DNA of 64,000 nucleotides from Durusdinium trenchii (Eukaryota > Sar > Dinophyceae > Suessiales > Symbiodiniaceae): contig CAXAMN010023328.1 in NCBI GenBank assembly GCA_963970005.1, forward strand, positions 116,366-180,365, in the 5' to 3' direction. Of this stretch, positions 52,157-63,251 are shown in pieces. Position 1 is the stretch's first letter, and the number at the start of each line of letters is the position of its first letter. The notes under the pieces are model-generated. The model had not been told where the DNA came from. It ran no database searches and saw nothing but the letters and a program-made list of their open reading frames with translations. The translations under genes and the position numbers were made by a program.

Positions 52157-52955
52157 ATGAGGTGGCTCGACCGAACTACGGTCGCGGCTGCTCTCCGCAA
52201 GATTGTTGGGCGACACATGCGCGCCAAGACGCCAAAAGCATTCTTGAACTTCGTCGTAGGGTGTTTGGTGCGCGAAGCTGCGAGGACATGGCTGGACGAC
52301 TGGTCCATGATCGCACTCTTGCGTGGCTCTCCTTTTGCTTTCTTGAAAGACGCCAACGATGTCCTCGGAGCAGAAGTTGCAGACGACGCCATGCTAGTTC
52401 GCTACAAAGAGGGCGACAGCTCCGTGACGAGGAGCAAGAGAGTGCGTTCTGGCACTGCGGCCCTGGTGTCTTTGCAGGATGCCGTGAGCACTGCTCTCGA
52501 AACTTGTGGAAATACTCATTGGGCAACAGACGTCGACTTTGTTGCGTTGGCCACGGAGCTCAATCTTGGCTTCATCATTGCTGGAAATACTTGGACCCAG
52601 ACGTCTGTTGTTCGAGCCTCCGGTGACACATCTAACAGTTATAACAAACGTGTGTGCGATAAATCCATACGAATGTTGGACTAATGACATAACCTATATA
52701 GGATAGTTTTCTTCACTTCCGTCGTGTGTGTGTGTGTGTGTGTCTCATTTGCTTCTTGTCGATGCAGGCGAACCACAACAACGCACGGTCTTGCACTCCT
52801 ATTTACAAGAAGATCAGACGCCGCAATTGTGGATTTCTCTGTATTATGTGGACGGTTATCATTTTCAAGTGCTTGTTTTCGAGATTTTGGGACAATGCCA
52901 TTGTTTCTTTCGTGCAGCGGATCTGCCAGAACCTTTACGCCAGTGCTTGATTTGA
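52157..52955 (+). CDS. Complete two-exon small gene (217 aa), possible OTU-like fold
   Basis: ATG at 52157 with an in-frame TGA at 52139-52141, so the start is well placed. Exon 1 is 52157-52622; a 145-bp GT-AG intron follows; exon 2 is 52768-52955 (TGA at 52953-52955). The overhangs (one base plus two) restore the frame, giving 218 codons including the stop. The block NTHWATDVDFVALATELNL followed after the junction by LWISLYYVDGYHFQVLVF resembles the second half of OTU-type cysteine proteases ('W....D...LA..L.i' then 'I.ly....Hf..l'), with the His in YHF as a candidate catalytic residue. No DG.C motif is visible, so activity is doubtful. The intron contains a (GT)n tract; the gene begins 50 bp after the 53-bp minisatellite. 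Confidence 0.55.
52722..52743. repeat. GT microsatellite within the intron
   Basis: GTGTGTGTGTGTGTGTGTGT tract between the donor at 52623 and the acceptor at 52767. Confidence 0.85.
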
Positions 52956-53499
52956 ATGCAAAACAAAGATCCTTCATGATGAAGACAGAGCTTGGTGGTG
53001 AAGTCCCCAGCGCATGCTGCCTTGGTGGTGGAGTCCCCAGCGCATGATGTCCAACAGCGTGTCAGAGAGTGAAAAAGAGATTCTGACCGGCTGTGTCTCT
53101 TTTTATACGCAGTGGTTTGACGTATGCGTTTGCATTCGGGTTCGTGGGCTCCATCTTGTTTCTTGTTGGCGCCAGCCCGCGTATGGACTGGTCACGCGCT
53201 GATGAATGAAGCAGAACTGCAGGTTTGCCCACATGAAGCGACTCTCCAAATGTCTATAGACATCTCCCGATGAACAGTGTAAAAATTGGGAAGATTCACA
53301 TGGAGCCAGTCATGGGATGGATCTCCAAGCGCAAGCACTCCTCGATGATGTTCCTCCGTTCCTCTACAAGCTGCGGGGCTTTTCTTGTTTTTCATGCGGT
53401 CTCGACCTCTTGAGACGGATCAGTTGCACATCAGGCCCACGTAAAAAATGGGATGATCAAAAAACTCGACCAGTCACATGGAGGTGGGTAGAAACTTGT

Positions 53500-53668
53500 C
53501 CCCAAGTGAGTGGAAAACTGTGCACTCCTCTCCTCCAAGTTCGGCACCCTCCTGTGACTCCTCAACCGAGCACGAGCCACGGCCGAGCCGAGCAGCGGAG
53601 CCGCCCACAAACCACGGTCGTGGGTCATCCAGACGTCAAACGAAGACTCGTTGCTTTTGGATTATAGG
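53500..53668 (+). CDS. Candidate exon, Ser/Pro-rich, unknown
   Basis: Frame with motifs VHSSPPSSAPSCDSS and EPRPSRAAEPPTNHGRG ends before GTGGAG; open and compositionally like a disordered linker. Acceptor uncertain. Confidence 0.25.
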
Positions 53669-54853
53669 TGGAGATATCCTCTATAAAATCACAGGGGTCA
53701 TGGTATCCCATAAAACGTTTTATGGTCCCCCCCGTATATCCACATATATATATATAATATTGACTGGTGGTTGAACTAAAAAAGCTGGGACCCCTAAGTC
53801 AAACCCTACTGTAACCCTACCAAAACCCACCCGTCACCCGTCGTTGCTTTATGTCAAATCCTGGTGGTTGAAAGTTGGAGTCTCAAGTTTAAAACAAAAG
53901 TGATATGTATTGAGGGTTCTCACCAGTTCTCACCTAGATCTAAGCACGCAACTTATTGAACAAGTTAAGTTCATGGTCACGTTCCGGTGACAACAATTCT
54001 ACTTTAACATCCTTAAATACTTCTTCCATTTTTCCCCTGCAACGTCTAAAGTGAACAGGATTCGAACCATACATGGATTAGTTGCATGCACGCTTCGGGC
54101 CATAACATGTATGTAACATGTATGTATCCAACTAATACATGGATGGTCTGGGGTCCATAGATCGAACCACACCACCATGTTTCTCGAGGTGTACCAACGG
54201 CCCCTCTACTCATCTTGCCTCTGGGTTTGATGTGGAGGTTTGAGAGGTTCTTGCTCAACCCATCAGTCACTATACCGACTCTTGAGACTCTCCTGTTTGC
54301 ATATTGTATGATTTCTATGTCCGCTTCATATGCAGGAAATGGATGCTTGTAATGAGGAGCTCAAGATCAGGAGCTCTTCCCGGTTTTTCCTTTCTGGCCA
54401 TTTCTGTCGACCTTTTCGTGTTGTTCGTGGAAATGATTGACATAGGCACCCCCACGCCCCAAAACGACGTGAAGTCAATAGACTTCAATCCAAACCTGGG
54501 CCCGGTCGGGTAGGGTCTCCACAGGTCTTCCAAGTCACAGGGGCTTTCCGGATTTTTTTTCGGCAGTAGTCGATCATGTTCTTTGAAGCACCATGACTTT
54601 GGTTCGCTTCCACACCCGCAACGAACGAGATGCAACAAGTAGAAAAACCACAAGTTCAGCAGTCGCATGTTTGGCTGTGAAACATCGGATTTGTTTGCCC
54701 GTCCTAAGGACATCGTCGGGAGCGAACCGTGCATCTATTTTTGCAGACCAACCGTTTTTTCACAACATGACGACTGGAGCGACACACTCTTGGGTCTGAG
54801 CGGGAACTCCAACAAAACGCCATAATAATTTCACCCAGAATAAATTCTTCCAG

Positions 54854-55003
54854 CCCAGCTTCAACTTGCCCTTCATCGGGGTGCCTTCGTGGTGCGTGCT
54901 GTGGTGGTTGAGCATCCCGTTGCTTCACACCACGTCTACCCATCGGGTGCTTGGCTCAAGCACCCGAGTGGGCCGAAGATCGCCGAAGTCGCCGAAGTGG
55001 CCG
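54854..55003 (+). CDS. Candidate exon with one transmembrane-like segment
   Basis: Follows CTTCCAG, ends CCG before GTGAAG; exactly 50 codons, phase 0 at both ends, very high GC3. Motif GVPSWCVLWWLSIPLL is long and hydrophobic enough to be membrane-spanning or a signal anchor, followed by a basic SSTRVGRRSPKSPKW tail (positive-inside pattern). A second frame is also open. No family recognised. Confidence 0.4.
54943..54967. repeat. 11-bp perfect hairpin within the candidate exon
   Basis: TCGGGTGCTTG (54943-54953) pairs with CAAGCACCCGA (54957-54967), loop GCT. Confidence 0.6.
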
Positions 55004-55578
55004 GTGAAGATTCCCCGGACAGAACCCTGCAGATCTCCGGGCGTGGTTCTAGAACCCACTTGAATGACCATCCACATCCGGGGGGGGTATAGTGTACCAC
55101 CTTCAAAGAACCAATACCCTGCTTGTTTTCTTTTGCTTCACCTGGGTCTCGGCTGGGGATGCTGAGATTGTGGATGTGGATTTATACCGGTTTCAGAGGT
55201 TCAATGGCCCGGGACTCCTTTTGCTTAAAGAAAAAGCATGTTTATATAAAAAACATTAAAGAACAACCTTTGGGGGATTGTGCCGTCTACTCACCATCCA
55301 CTATAAATATCAAGAGTTGGACTGTCCAATTTGGTTCTCTACTGAGGGCTCAACAGCTCAACAAGAGAATTGGACACTGCCAGGCACCTCTTGCTTTTGG
55401 AGGATGCATTGAACGCATGACCTATGATCATGGAGCCTAATGGAGCCTACAGATGCCTGAAGACCTTACCAACTACCTGCCACTTCTTTTTGGTACCCAG
55501 ATGATACCCAGATGGTACCCAGATGCTGGTGGTGACTCGCGTTCAGAGCCCAAAGAAAGACCAGTTCCTCTCGAGTTG

Positions 55579-55767
55579 GCTGAAGACCACAACGTTAGGA
55601 GACAACGCACGCGCCGCGTGTCGTGTGAGGAGACGCACGCGCTTGCGGCAGCTCTATGAGACAGAGGAGAAGAGCTGGATTCGTCGATGTTTGTGAAGAC
55701 TTCGGTGGAGCCAAACCGGATTCGGAAGCCGTTGTTGGAACGGAATTTGAGCGGAAGACGCGGAAGG
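55579..55767 (+). CDS. Coding-like region, frame unresolved
   Basis: Three plus frames are partly open. One ends in a basic segment (RRRTRLRQLYETEEKSWIRR), another reads GFVDVCEDFGGAKPDSEAVV then GTEFERKTRK before a GC donor at about 55767. Probably one or two exons; no family recognised. Confidence 0.25.
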
Positions 55768-56319
55768 CAAGAATGAAATTCAGTTGAGAGAACAAACTCT
55801 AAGTAATATCATAATATAATTATATCGTTGGTATTTTACTGTAATGATATACCAGGGCCACCGTTTCGTGGTGTCTAAATGATAGCCCCGTCATTTTTGG
55901 GTGACCGGTGTCCATGAAGCACCCCAAACAGCACTGGTCATGGTTGCACATGACAGTCGTTTGCATCCGTTTGCATCTCTTTGCTCCCGTTTTGCTCCTC
56001 CAAGACCAGTGTCGTCTTCGTGGATCTCATCGGATCTCATGGACTGTTGATGGAACAGAATCCCAAGAGGCCCTAGCATAGCATCCTCTAGCCTATAGAC
56101 TTAGTAGATCCAACAATCTGTCAAGAGGGGAAGACACAACGCGGACCCCTCAAGTGTTTTTGTTTGTTTTTGTTGGGTGAGTGTGTGGTGGTTGGCCGTG
56201 AAGGTTTTGTCTCATCGGTCCTTATGCCATATGGCCGCAGACGGAGTGGGGCCCTTTCAAGAGCTGCATTTGTAAAGAAGATCTATAAGCTTCTATAAGT
56301 CTATAAGCCCATTCTTGCC

Positions 56320-56365
56320 CTATATTGAACACACAAACACACACACACACTGCACACACAAAGTG
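56320..56365. repeat. CA microsatellite
   Basis: ACACACAAACACACACACACAC followed by TGCACACACAAA. Confidence 0.75.
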
Positions 56366-56407
56366 GCATGTCTCAAACGGCCTTGGCTCTCACAACTCCC
56401 TCGCCAG

Positions 56408-56470
56408 GCTCGTGGCTATGAGGCCGAACTGGCAGCCTTGGGTTTGGCCGTGCAGCGCCAGTTGAACTGA
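56408..56470 (+). CDS. Candidate 3'-terminal exon, unknown gene
   Basis: AG|G acceptor, then 21 codons to a TGA at 56468-56470 with high GC3. Peptide ARGYEAELAALGLAVQRQLN is a plausible helical C terminus. Upstream exons of the same gene may be among those at 48-56 kb. Confidence 0.35.
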   Translation, partial: ARGYEAELAALGLAVQRQLN

Positions 56471-57773
56471 GGCACCTCAGTGCACCGGACGTGGGGGCGA
56501 CCGGACGTGGGAGCCAGACCCGGACCGTGCGACCCAGGTGAGGTTGGGCCGACGTCGACGATGTTGTTCCTCTATGTTCTCCCTAGCATGTTTAAGATAT
56601 TTTAAGATGTTTAAGATATTTTTTAGCCCAGGCCAGGATGAAAAACGTTGCTACTGTATTCATGAATTCAACTGACTGTTCTCACACGTGTACACTCCTA
56701 GCCACTTTGCTTGATATGAAGAGAACCTTCTCAACCAGCCTAGGTTATGCTCAAGAGTGTAGTCAATGAGTCAATGAGCGAATTTTGGCGGAAATATGAA
56801 GCCGGTTGTCCTGAGGTGGGATTTCCCTGCAGCATATTATGATATATTATGTATACAAACTGTTCACAAAAAGAAACATAGATCACTGTCACTTGATCAT
56901 TTTTATTTACATCTAGAGGGACTGTTTTGGTGGCTGATCTCTTTATGACCTGTTTCATTTGCCAGGTTGGATCAGTGGCAGATACGTTTGATCATTGACG
57001 GGCTCCAATGGCGGCAAAGAAGCAAGCCAGCGCTCGCGCTGCATGGAAAGATTTTGTAATACTAAGGTCTAAGGTGGTGTCCTGCCCGGCACGTGATGCA
57101 CAATCCTCAGGAGTGGACCGGCTTCTCCAAAAAGGATGAGATGAAATGCCCAGAAAACCACCAGTTGACCCGTAGGCGGCCTTGAGGGCCGATGCGAAGG
57201 GCAGTTGCTGGCTTGCAGACATCACTGGTGTTTCACCAATCAGAGGCCCTCACAAGAGGTCGCCGCGACTTTCGAGAAAAGGGGCCCACGGAGACCAGGA
57301 ATTGAATGACACATGGAATACATGGGATTTCCCCGCCGGAACCAGTGCCCAATCAGGAGAAGATACTCATGCGGCATCATCCACGTAGACTCGACTTGGA
57401 TTGTGACTCGCTGATTCACTACTCAGATGATGTTGACTTGGTGAAGGCGGTAAATTTGTAGAACCACCTGCCCTACAGCTGGTTTTCGCTTCTTTGCAGC
57501 AACGCCCAACCCAGCTATGCAGTCATGGCCAACCCTGGGCACGGCTGAACATGCCACAGACATAGAAACAAATGGCTGCTGCACATATCACATGACCCTA
57601 CCGGATTCTTTGTGACAATTCATTGATGTGCAGTAACTCGCCTGTTCTGGGCATGCGGCATTCAGCTTGTGTATGCTTGTGCTTTCAAGCATCCGATCGC
57701 TTGCTGGCCAGGATGCCAGGATCGATCGCTTCCATCAGATGGAGTGGGCTGTCCCGGCTCCAGCTGGCGCCAG

Positions 57774-57878
57774 GGGGAGGTGTTTAGGGCCATGGCGAAT
57801 GGCCACGGGCATGTCCGCAAGCCCAGAGCGAGTTCTTGCAAGCTCTATCAAACCATGCGTATGACAAGACGCTTTTGA
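57774..57878 (+). CDS. Candidate 3'-terminal exon, basic C terminus
   Basis: Follows GGCGCCAG and reads 35 codons to a TGA at 57876-57878. Motifs GEVFRAMANGHGHVRKPR and LYQTMRMTRRF; GC3-rich. Unknown. Confidence 0.3.
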   Translation, partial: GEVFRAMANGHGHVRKPRASSCKLYQTMRMTRRF

Positions 57879-58983
57879 CAGCCAACTTCCGCGCACACAC
57901 CTGAGTACCACCTATACAGGCAATTTCAGACGCTCACCTCATAGCTTCAAAGGCCCAGACACCAAAAACATGGACCTACATTGACCCCAATTGATCGGCC
58001 GGCCAGTCCCAGCTGGGGAGACCTGCTTCTCGCTCCAGTTTTAAGCCGAGGCTCCAGCTGCGCGGAGCGGGGTGACTCCGCAGGTGGGAGAACCGGTGGG
58101 GCTCCGAAGAAGGAGCTGATTGGGCACTCTCCAAGAGCTCCAAGAAAGGGACTCAGGCACCCCTTCATCTCGGGGAGTTGTTTGAAGGTGCAGAAGAGCT
58201 TGGCCGCTTGGCCTCATCCGTGGGAATGACAGGTTGATGAAACGCCAGTTCTGAGAGATTCAATTGATCTGCTAAAATTATGTTTGGATTGTGTTCAGGT
58301 TCAGTAAATGTACAGAATAAGAAATGTTTCATTTGCGCCGCACCAAATCTGGAAGCAAGGTCGTTTGCTGATACTCCCTCAACAAAGCGGGCATTTACCC
58401 ACCCAGGAGTTGCAAATGGCTTTGTTTGGAAGAAACTCTGAATCTGCGTAACATCATTCTATTGTTCAATTATTCAGGAGGGTTAAGGACTTGCAGCGAA
58501 TTGCAGCTACCCACCATGACCCAGCCATCTCCCAAATGCTCCATCTGGACGAAGATGACCCACGCCCCAAATGGAGGCCATCTTTTGCTGACATTATGCC
58601 GTAGGAGCCCCAATAGGAGCCCCCCACCCAAGAATTCTGGCTGCAGGGGTGCTGCCTAGCAGTGCTGCTGACTGGCAGCTTGGGGCAGGCGCTTCGGTCG
58701 CGTCCAGTGGGACACTGGGAGGTCCTTCTGGGCGAAGGCGGCAAGAACTGGGAGCTAGGTATGTTGATCACCGAAGCAGGTGGGATCAACATGTAGTTTA
58801 GCATTTCATTGGATTTCCAATGGACCAATGGATTTCGCGAAATCTGTCAGATCGAGAAGGAAGATGGGGCGCAGCATGCGCATGTCAACAGGGTGCTTGT
58901 TCAACATTCAGCGACTAATTGTTCTTGGAGCTTCCTTGCAAATCTCCTTCAACCCATATTCCTCATGCTTCTTCTCCGCCCAG

Positions 58984-60223
58984 GCCTTCACCTCCAGTTC
59001 GGTCTCCACCGACCGCTTTCCGGACCGGGCACGGTCCGTTCGAGCGCGGCACCCAGCCGTCCTCGCGGGGTCCGCAGCTGCGCCCAGCTCCTCGCTAGCG
59101 GCGACTTGGACTCTGCGACCAGAGGCATTGGCAGGCCGGAGCTGGTTCGATGGCTGATGGCTGATTGTTTGAACATGTTGAGCTGAAGCGGATGAGGCTA
59201 GTTTCTAGTGTCAAATGAGTTTGCGGACCGACTTTCAGAACTCACTGACTTTTTGAAGCCAGAAGAGCTGAGTAGTTTTTACCCACCAAGCCATTAATGA
59301 ATTAATATACGATTAGTTATTTATGTAATTTTGTATATTGTATTTGCGATCCAAGTACCACTTGACACCGCCAGAGGGTTTGTTTTGGTGTAACTTTCTT
59401 TTTGAGCACCATACGATATCGCACCCCACAGAGTCGGCCATTCGCACACACAGCTTCGTATTTCTGGGAAGTGAAGGCGCCTGACCCTGTCGGATCTGTG
59501 TTGATGCCCATGTTTGGGAAAACCATCTAGTTCATGATGCCTTGCACTTCTCCAGATTCAAGATCCAATCAACCAGCTCGCCTGCGACTCTAGTCAGCTG
59601 AACAGCTCGCCGCCTGGACACATCTCCAGGCCTCGCACTGTCACTGGGCGCCGCTCGCGGCGCCCGCGGAGCTCGCGGAGCGCGCGCCCGCGTGGCGCTG
59701 TGCCGAGCGCTGCCCTATGGCATCGCAGTGCTGGGCACCGGGTCGACGGCACCGGAGACCGTGGCCAGGAGGCCCAAGCTTGGTGAGGTTGGAGAAGCAC
59801 TCCAGGGATGCGATGTTCACCAGACGTGCTTGTGTATATGGCTGTGCGTCAAAACATAGGATAAGCTTGGTTGACCTACCTACATGGTTTTGGGGCTCCA
59901 GGTTTTGACCCATCCCCATATTATTGGGCGGCTTTCCAACAGTGAGGATGAACATGGTGGTCACAGATTGCTTCAAGTTTCTATCCAGGGCTTCTGACTC
60001 GTCAAGTTCCGCCAGGTGGAACAAGCTTGAACCATCATTATGTTTTCGTTGCCTAGCTGATGCTCTTAGCAACAGCTGAGAATGAATAGGGACAGCCCCG
60101 CCAAAAGTATCCTCGTAGTCGTAGAAGTACGTAGTAGTTGTAGTCTTTAGTAATTAGTCGTCGTCGTCGTGCTAGTGCTAGTGCTTAGTGCTAGTGCTAG
60201 TAGTAGTAGTAGTAGTAGTAGTA

Positions 60224-60261
<38 letters not shown>

Positions 60262-63251
60262 GGTAGTGGTAGTGGTAGTCGTAGTCGTAGTCGTACTAGT
60301 AGTAGTAGCAGTAAGTAGTATATAGTACATACAGTATTCTTGCACCCCAAAAACATCTAAAAACTATTCAGGGCCGGGAATGCTGTTGGGAATGCATTTT
60401 ATGATTCCCTTTGCCTTGACTATATATTTTGGATTGAACATTATCAGACTATAGTAGACTCAGTGATTGAGCACTAAAGTGATTACCGTAGTGCCCTTTG
60501 CTTTCAGAGCAGGGTTTGTTGTGCTTCCCAAGCTTTGAGCACTCTACCGCCAGAGCATTCAAGAGCACTTTTCAAGCACTCATCTATGGTGCCCGCAATT
60601 GGCACCAAAATCTGTCAAGTACTTTGAAGCGCTGGAAAGGTTGGAGCTGAAGGTACCAGCTGACGTGCGAAGTGATGCGAAGTGTCTATTGTCAGAACAT
60701 TATAGTTGTTTGGGGAAGCTCAAGAAAAAGGAGGTGTTCGGCAGCATGTTTACATGAGATTCTCCTGCGGAGCCCAGTGCACCGGAAAGCGTTTGGCGGA
60801 ACACTCCGATTTCGGTTTGTCACAACAGTCAGTGGCCCTTCCACTAGGTGATGTCACCCTTGAGACGTGATCACGTCCCCGACTCATTGATCACTTATTG
60901 GCCAATGTATGCTGATGGATGTATTTGTTTGTGTTTTTTGTCATTTATCATAACGGATAAAACAAACAAGTACATCCACTTTGTAAAAAAACAAAAACAA
61001 AAAGAAAAAACATATACGATCAGTACAAGATGTTGTTCATAAGTGTTAACATCGTCCATCGACCCCCCCTCACGTCTCCACTCGTCCTCTCTTTGTCTCG
61101 TTCTTCCGAGACCAAACCGTCCGAGGTCTCCAACGACGACCTCTCCGAGGTCATGGAGACCACGGACGAGTGGATCACCCAACGGACCGGCATCCGGCGG
61201 CGGCACGTGCTCCAACCGGAGGAGAGCTTGGTGTGCGGAAGGCCCAGGTCGAGCTGGCAGAGCTGTAGTGGGTCGGGGTGGAACTGGTGAATGCAGGTGG
61301 GGTTGGAAGTTCGTGAAGAACTGCAAGAGTCGGGGGTTGAACGGGGTTAGTCACGGTTAGTCGATGTGTCAGCCTTTAGAAGGAAAAAGATAGCATTCAT
61401 ATTAATTATAAGCAATTCAAACAACCAGAAGAGGATTGATTCGGACATGATGCGATGATTCTCTACGCTAGACGTTTCTAAGGGTTTCTAGATGGGAGCT
61501 TGTTGCTCAAAATATCTCAAAACTGGTTACGGATGTTACGGCACAAAAAGTAAGACGCATGCTGCCTACTGTACAAGGGTGTTTAGTTTCCTAGCTGCTT
61601 AGAGGTTCAGGGGTGGCACTATGGCACCCCTTGTGGGTGGCAAGGGAGCAACTGGAGTACACTGGTCAGCATTCACCCTTTGATCATGTTCTTCTCAACT
61701 CTTTTGCTGGCTTCAACACGTATTCCGTGGTTTTCCCAATCTCCAGTACTCCATGGTCCGGGCCCCTGAAACAGATCACCATCCGAGCACTTCGGACGAC
61801 CTCCTTTTCGCCCTCGTTTCGGCTCCCTTTTCAGCCCCCAAAAAAACCCGCCCCTGGTGGGCCTGGTGGTGGTGGTGTTTTTTTCCATGGTTTATGTCCG
61901 GTACATCTCTCCGGACCTCTTCGAAAACCAACCAACGAACCAACGGTGGACGTTTCCGGGTTGTCTTCGATTCCGCAAAACCGGAGAGAACGTCCCGAGG
62001 TCCTTGTCGGTGAAAGCGGCCAAGAAAGCCTTAAAGGACGCCCAGTGCCTTGCACGAAGACAGTTCGACCGTTGGCGTTTGGTGCGACCGTTAGCCGTTA
62101 GCCATCGCAAACAGAGACCAAAAAAGGCGAAGACACGGGAGCGACCGTTCTTCCTCCATGGGAGCCGTTGGGATCTGTTTGTGGAGTATGGAGTCTTAGA
62201 TAGATAGACGCCAAAAATAACGTAAAGGCAACAAACAATGTTCAAGATGGCCAAGGAACATCAAGGAACAATGCATTCTGAAGTGTTAGTGTCAGTATCA
62301 TTCTGATTACGCCAAGCACATACCTGCGGCACCCGGGGACACCTATTGTGGTCCAATTCCAGAAAAGTTGTCTTTTAATGTTTTCAAGCATGTTCACGTC
62401 CCAGATCGGAAGTTTGCGTCCTTTTTCATTGATGCCTGAACGGTTCTTCACGTCTCGTTCCATAAACCATCTCCAATTTGCGTTGACATGTTCCATGAAA
62501 TTGTCCAGGACAACATTTCCTGTCCAATCTTCCCATATTTTTATAGTGGGCGGGAGCAGTCCACGTGACCACATTGGTCCACATTGGGTACACGAGCCGA
62601 GCCAAGTCGTTCATCCGCTTTGGCCGCACAAAACCAGGCTCGCGCCCGAAGATGTTGATCTTTTGATCCATGCGACCTCCACTCCGGACGATTTGTTCGG
62701 GAGTGGGCCACAGGCGACGATGGAAGTTGGATTGGATTTGATTGGACGGATGGATGGGTCATAGTTTTTGGTTGGCAGAAACAAGAAAAACCTGAAGACA
62801 TTTGCTGATTCAAGCCTGGTTTCAAGAGGGTTTACTGTATACTATAATATATAAGTGGTATTTCCTCGCCAGCTGAATTAAACACATTTACATGCACACT
62901 GGGTTGTCAAGCTTTGACGCCACCTCGTCCTGGTGTCATGCGTTTTTGTTCTTCACACAAGATGCTGAATTCCGCCAGAGGACAGAAGACCTTCAAGTCC
63001 CACATGTTGGTTACCATTTATTACCCCAATGAATCCTAATGATCTATAGGTCCTTTTATAGAGATTTTATCCTTTGCAACCCATTTCTTATAGAGACCAT
63101 TTCTCTATAAAATGCCTGGCAGACGTGATTCCAGTGTCTTTTCGCCCAACAACTCCGCCGGTGACGTCACCGAACGTCTCTGCAGGTCGCCTCGCTGCTG
63201 GGCGCTGAGAGGGCGACGGCCTTTGACCTCACCGCAGCCTGCTCGGGCGCG
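58984..63251 (+). CDS. fabH: 3-oxoacyl-[ACP] synthase III (KAS III), N-terminal half, six exons
   Basis: KAS III condenses acetyl-CoA with malonyl-ACP to start type II fatty-acid synthesis, in plastids here. Exons 58984-59134, 59630-59763, 61126-61232, 62000-62044, 62638-62713 and 63186-63248 (or 63251) join in frame. Introns 1, 2 and 5 begin GC, introns 3 and 4 GT; every acceptor is AG|G. Exon 1 is Ser/Ala/Arg-rich, like a plastid transit region. Exon 2 ends in [19 protein letters not shown]; exon 3 has [20 protein letters not shown] then GIRRRHV; exon 4 [14 protein letters not shown]; exon 5 [20 protein letters not shown] then GSGPQ; exon 6 [18 protein letters not shown] with the catalytic Cys at 63240-63242. 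Segment lengths fit plant KAS III exactly. The His and Asn of the active site, and the C-terminal half, lie beyond the window; the initiator Met is upstream of exon 1 and not identified. Confidence 0.85.
60115..60322. repeat. Compound trinucleotide microsatellite, (TAG)n and (TCG)n, in KAS III intron 2
   Basis: Long runs of GTAGTAGTAG and GTCGTCGTCG with GCTAGT and GGTAGT interruptions. Lies within the 59764-61125 intron. Confidence 0.85.

Noticed and set aside
54045..54075. tRNA-like B box (GGTTCGAATCC on the minus strand)
   Set aside because: The flanking bases cannot form a T-arm stem and no A box or acceptor stem is present.
60147..60356. Minus-strand frame of poly-Arg, poly-Leu and poly-Thr
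   Set aside because: Translation of the (TAG)n/(TCG)n microsatellite within a KAS III intron.
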